Part shown: piece after piece, positions 6,542 to 8,439 of the stretch | Position numbering within the stretch: the stretch's first letter is position 1 | Layout of the letters: every line of letters begins with the position of its first letter | NCBI GenBank assembly: GCA_020881085.1 | Contig: JAJIYR010000067.1 | Location: forward strand, 1 to 8,439 | Origin: Rickettsia endosymbiont of Bryobia graminum | GTDB lineage: Bacteria; Pseudomonadota; Alphaproteobacteria; Rickettsiales; Rickettsiaceae | Reading direction: 5' to 3' | DNA: 8,439 bases | The notes under the pieces: generated by a model | The model's input: only the letters and a program-made list of their open reading frames with translations | Databases searched by the model: none | What the model was told of the DNA's origin: nothing | Translations under genes and position numbers: made by a program

Positions 6542-6580
6542 TCCTAATATATTTCTTAACTTAAATAGTAAATAACACTG

Positions 6581-7837
6581 ATGAGAAAAATTGTAATATC
6601 TGGGATGATTGGAAACGCCCTAGAATGGTACGACTATGCCTTATATGCTCAATTTGCAACAATAATTGGTATGCATTTCTTTCCAGATTCAGCAATGCGA
6701 GAAACATTAACTTTTGCTGTATTTGCTGTTGGTTTTATAGTTAGACCGCTTGGAGGAATAATTTTTGGTAACATAGGTGATAAATTTGGTAGACGTACCG
6801 CTCTTGTTATAGGCATTATTACAATGGCGATTCCTACAGCTGGTATAGGATTATTACCTGGTTATGCAACTATCGGAATAGTTGCTCCAATAATTTTAGT
6901 ATGTATAAGATTATTACAGGGTTTTTCTCTTGGAGGAGAATTTAGCGGTTGCATTGCTTACATTGTTGAGCATGCTGAAGCTAAAGATCGTGGCATCGCA
7001 GGTAGTGCTTCATTTGTTAGTATGTGTATTGGTATGTTATTTGGACTTGCAACTGCAAGTCTATTTACATGTTGTATGGAGCATGAAGCGTTAGTGGCAT
7101 GGGGATGGAGAATACCATTTATTGCTGGGTTATTTATTGGTTCTATAGGTCTATATATTAGAAAAAATCTATCAGAAAGTCCTATTTATAAAGCTGCTAA
7201 AGAATCAGGCCGTTTGTCTAGATTTCCTCTACGTGAAACTTGTACTAAATATTGGTTTGAATTAATTTTAGCTATAGGTCTTTACGTAACAGTTACAGGT
7301 CCATTCTATACTGCAACAGTTTTTGTAGGTAATTTCATGAAAACACTTGGTTATAGTGATAATCAAAGCTCTATAGTTGGTAGCGTAATTTTAATTACTA
7401 TGATTATTGTTCTACCTATTTCTGCTTTAGTTTCAGATAGGATAGGGAGACGGCCTGTACTAATTACTGGTGTAGTATTAATGATATTGTTGATTTATCC
7501 TATCTTTTTAGGTCTTGGATCAATGAATTTTACTATTGCTATTATTTCTCAAATTATATTTTCAGCGATACTTTCTATTTATATGGGGCCAATACCAACC
7601 GTTTTGGTAGAACTATTTCCAACTAGCGTTCGTTTTACTGGTGTTGCTCTGTCGTATAATTTATCTGCTGCAATATTTGGGGGTACTGCACCAGTAATGG
7701 GTATGATGTTAACAAAATATCTCAATGACATATATGCACCATCTTATTATTTAATAATTTTGATGGTATTAACATGTATTACTTTAAAATTCTTTAAAGA
7801 GACTTATCGAAAAGATTTAGTGGAAGCAAAAGATTAA
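6581..7837 (+). CDS. MFS transporter, metabolite:H+ symporter (MHS) family, ProP-like
   Basis: The 418-residue polytopic membrane protein has the 12-helix pattern of the major facilitator superfamily. The opening motif [15 protein letters not shown] is typical of the MHS family (proline/betaine ProP, citrate, ketoglutarate and shikimate permeases). The loop 2-3 signature [10 protein letters not shown] is at residues 63-72, [14 protein letters not shown] follows in helices 4-5, and the matching loop 8-9 SDRIGRR is at 285-291. Rickettsiales usually carry several ProP-like paralogues, so the actual substrate (proline, betaine or an organic acid) cannot be inferred, and I give no symbol. The extended C-terminal coiled coil of E. 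coli ProP is absent. No clear Shine-Dalgarno sequence precedes the ATG. queH follows after 2 bases. Confidence 0.9.
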   Translation: MRKIVISGMIGNALEWYDYALYAQFATIIGMHFFPDSAMRETLTFAVFAVGFIVRPLGGIIFGNIGDKFGRRTALVIGIITMAIPTAGIGLLPGYATIGIVAPIILVCIRLLQGFSLGGEFSGCIAYIVEHAEAKDRGIAGSASFVSMCIGMLFGLATASLFTCCMEHEALVAWGWRIPFIAGLFIGSIGLYIRKNLSESPIYKAAKESGRLSRFPLRETCTKYWFELILAIGLYVTVTGPFYTATVFVGNFMKTLGYSDNQSSIVGSVILITMIIVLPISALVSDRIGRRPVLITGVVLMILLIYPIFLGLGSMNFTIAIISQIIFSAILSIYMGPIPTVLVELFPTSVRFTGVALSYNLSAAIFGGTAPVMGMMLTKYLNDIYAPSYYLIILMVLTCITLKFFKETYRKDLVEAKD

Positions 7838-7839
7838 TT

Positions 7840-8310
7840 ATGGAAGAAATGTTTGAAGTACCTCATGGTGAAAATAAGGTGTTATTGCACTCGTGTTGTG
7901 CTCCTTGTTCTGGTGATCTTATGGAAAAAATGTTAGAAGCAGGTATTGATTTAACAATTTTCTTTTATAACCCTAATATTCATCCTAAGAAAGAATATGA
8001 GATTCGTAAAAATGAAAATATTCGCTTTGCTGAAAAAATGGGTATTAAGTTTGTTGATGCAGATTATGATGTTCAAAACTGGTTTGCAAGAGCAAAAGGT
8101 ATGGAATACGAACCAGAGAGAGGTATACGCTGTTCTATGTGCTTTGACATGCGTTTTGAACGTACGGCTCTTTATGCCTATGAAAATGGTTTTAAAGTTA
8201 TAACTAGTTCTCTTGGTATCTCTCGTTGGAAAGATATGAATCAAATTAATGAGTCAGGTCTTAGGGCTGCTTCTCATTATGAGGGAGTGAGTTATTGGAC
8301 ATATAGCTAA
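7840..8310 (+). CDS. queH: Epoxyqueuosine reductase QueH, C-terminally truncated by an IS (probable pseudogene)
   Basis: QueH (former DUF208) reduces epoxyqueuosine to queuosine in tRNA and serves in place of QueG in many bacteria. The N-terminal three quarters is well conserved: [10 protein letters not shown] with C19, C20 and C23, [33 protein letters not shown] with C98 and C101, and [12 protein letters not shown]. Family members continue after a YW.YN motif with a segment ending in a Cys-Gly-Cys motif. Here the match stops at Y155 and the last codon and stop (8305-8310) come from inserted DNA, giving 156 residues instead of roughly 180-220. Loss of the C-terminal cysteines, which help hold the metal centre, should inactivate it. 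It starts 2 bases after the transporter gene, probably cotranscribed. Confidence 0.88.
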   Translation: MEEMFEVPHGENKVLLHSCCAPCSGDLMEKMLEAGIDLTIFFYNPNIHPKKEYEIRKNENIRFAEKMGIKFVDADYDVQNWFARAKGMEYEPERGIRCSMCFDMRFERTALYAYENGFKVITSSLGISRWKDMNQINESGLRAASHYEGVSYWTYS

Positions 8311-8439
8311 GCCGATTGAGTTAATTGCATAGCGAAGGTTATTGCATCTAAGAAATCATCAAATCGTTTAATAACTTTTCTTAAGTTACGTTTAAAATTT
8401 GCCCAGAATTTCTCTATAGGGTTTAAATCAGGAGAGTAA
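8305..8439 (-). mobile_element. One end of an IS630/Tc1-mariner-type insertion sequence
   Basis: QueH homology ends at 8304 and IS DNA begins at about 8305-8306. The junction has a TA dinucleotide at 8304-8305, the target used and duplicated by IS630-type elements. The element points left, with the 3' end of its transposase gene only a few bases from the boundary. The far end and the terminal inverted repeat partner lie beyond the window, so the boundary is inferred from where the two protein matches end. Confidence 0.75.
8307..8439 (-). CDS. IS630-family transposase, C-terminal end (5' part outside window)
   Basis: The minus strand from 8438 to 8307 encodes 43 codons plus a TAG stop. The first residues, [16 protein letters not shown], form the hallmark of the third catalytic block of IS630/Tc1-mariner DDE transposases. 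The glutamate of NPIEKFW is the final acidic residue of the DDE triad. The remaining basic helical tail ([17 protein letters not shown]) is typical of the family's C-terminus. The first two catalytic aspartates would lie outside the window, so whether this copy is intact is unknown. The stop overlaps the artificial stop of the truncated queH on the other strand. Confidence 0.88.
   Translation of the reverse strand, partial: YSPDLNPIEKFWANFKRNLRKVIKRFDDFLDAITFAMQLTQSA

Noticed and set aside
7951..8244. A 97-codon minus-strand open frame and a 68-codon plus-strand frame (7997-8203)
   Set aside because: Both overlap the conserved QueH coding region in other frames and show no family features.
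1..8439. CRISPR arrays, tRNA or rRNA genes, prophage, toxin-antitoxin or defence systems
   Set aside because: No regularly spaced direct repeats, tRNA-like cloverleaf, rRNA segments or recognisable defence or toxin genes were seen on either strand.

Overview
The window looks like chromosomal DNA of an obligate intracellular alphaproteobacterium of the order Rickettsiales, most likely family Rickettsiaceae (Rickettsia, Orientia or a relative). This rests on the strongly AT-rich composition, the A/T-ending codons, the character of the MraZ, RsmH and FtsI proteins, a ProP-type transporter, decayed gene pieces, GC-rich mini-palindromes and an insertion sequence sitting in a gene. The genus cannot be fixed by reading alone.

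Layout. Positions 1-296 hold the tail of an unrecognised plus-strand gene, a pair of GC-rich hairpins resembling a Rickettsia palindromic element, and an open frame that may be the rest of a broken gene. Its stop codon overlaps the stop of a convergent minus-strand gene (293-1687) for a sodium:solute symporter of the PutP/PanF type. A 479-base intergenic region (1688-2166) follows. It carries a good sigma-70 promoter, then four 10-bp-phased boxes that fit a MraZ operator, and a 31-codon leader frame.

Positions 2167-5682 are a compact plus-strand division operon, mraZ-rsmH-ftsL-ftsI, the start of the classical dcw (mra) cluster. It stops after ftsI: the usual murE/murF/mraY genes do not follow. 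Instead a convergent VanX/DdpX-type D-Ala-D-Ala dipeptidase occupies 5725-6423. A short divergent promoter region (6424-6580) separates it from an MHS-family (ProP-like) MFS transporter at 6581-7837. This is followed 2 bases later by queH (epoxyqueuosine reductase, tRNA queuosine pathway).

queH is cut at residue 155 by an IS630/Tc1-mariner-type element. The 3' end of the element's transposase gene runs off the right edge on the minus strand. The truncated QueH lacks the family's C-terminal cysteine motif, so it is probably a pseudogene. Functionally the window mixes septal peptidoglycan synthesis and its transcriptional control, handling of D-Ala-D-Ala, nutrient or osmolyte uptake typical of a host-dependent bacterium, and ongoing decay by mobile elements. 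I see no wholly new multi-gene system. The most informative items are the predicted MraZ operator, the IS-broken queH and the hairpin element near the left edge.
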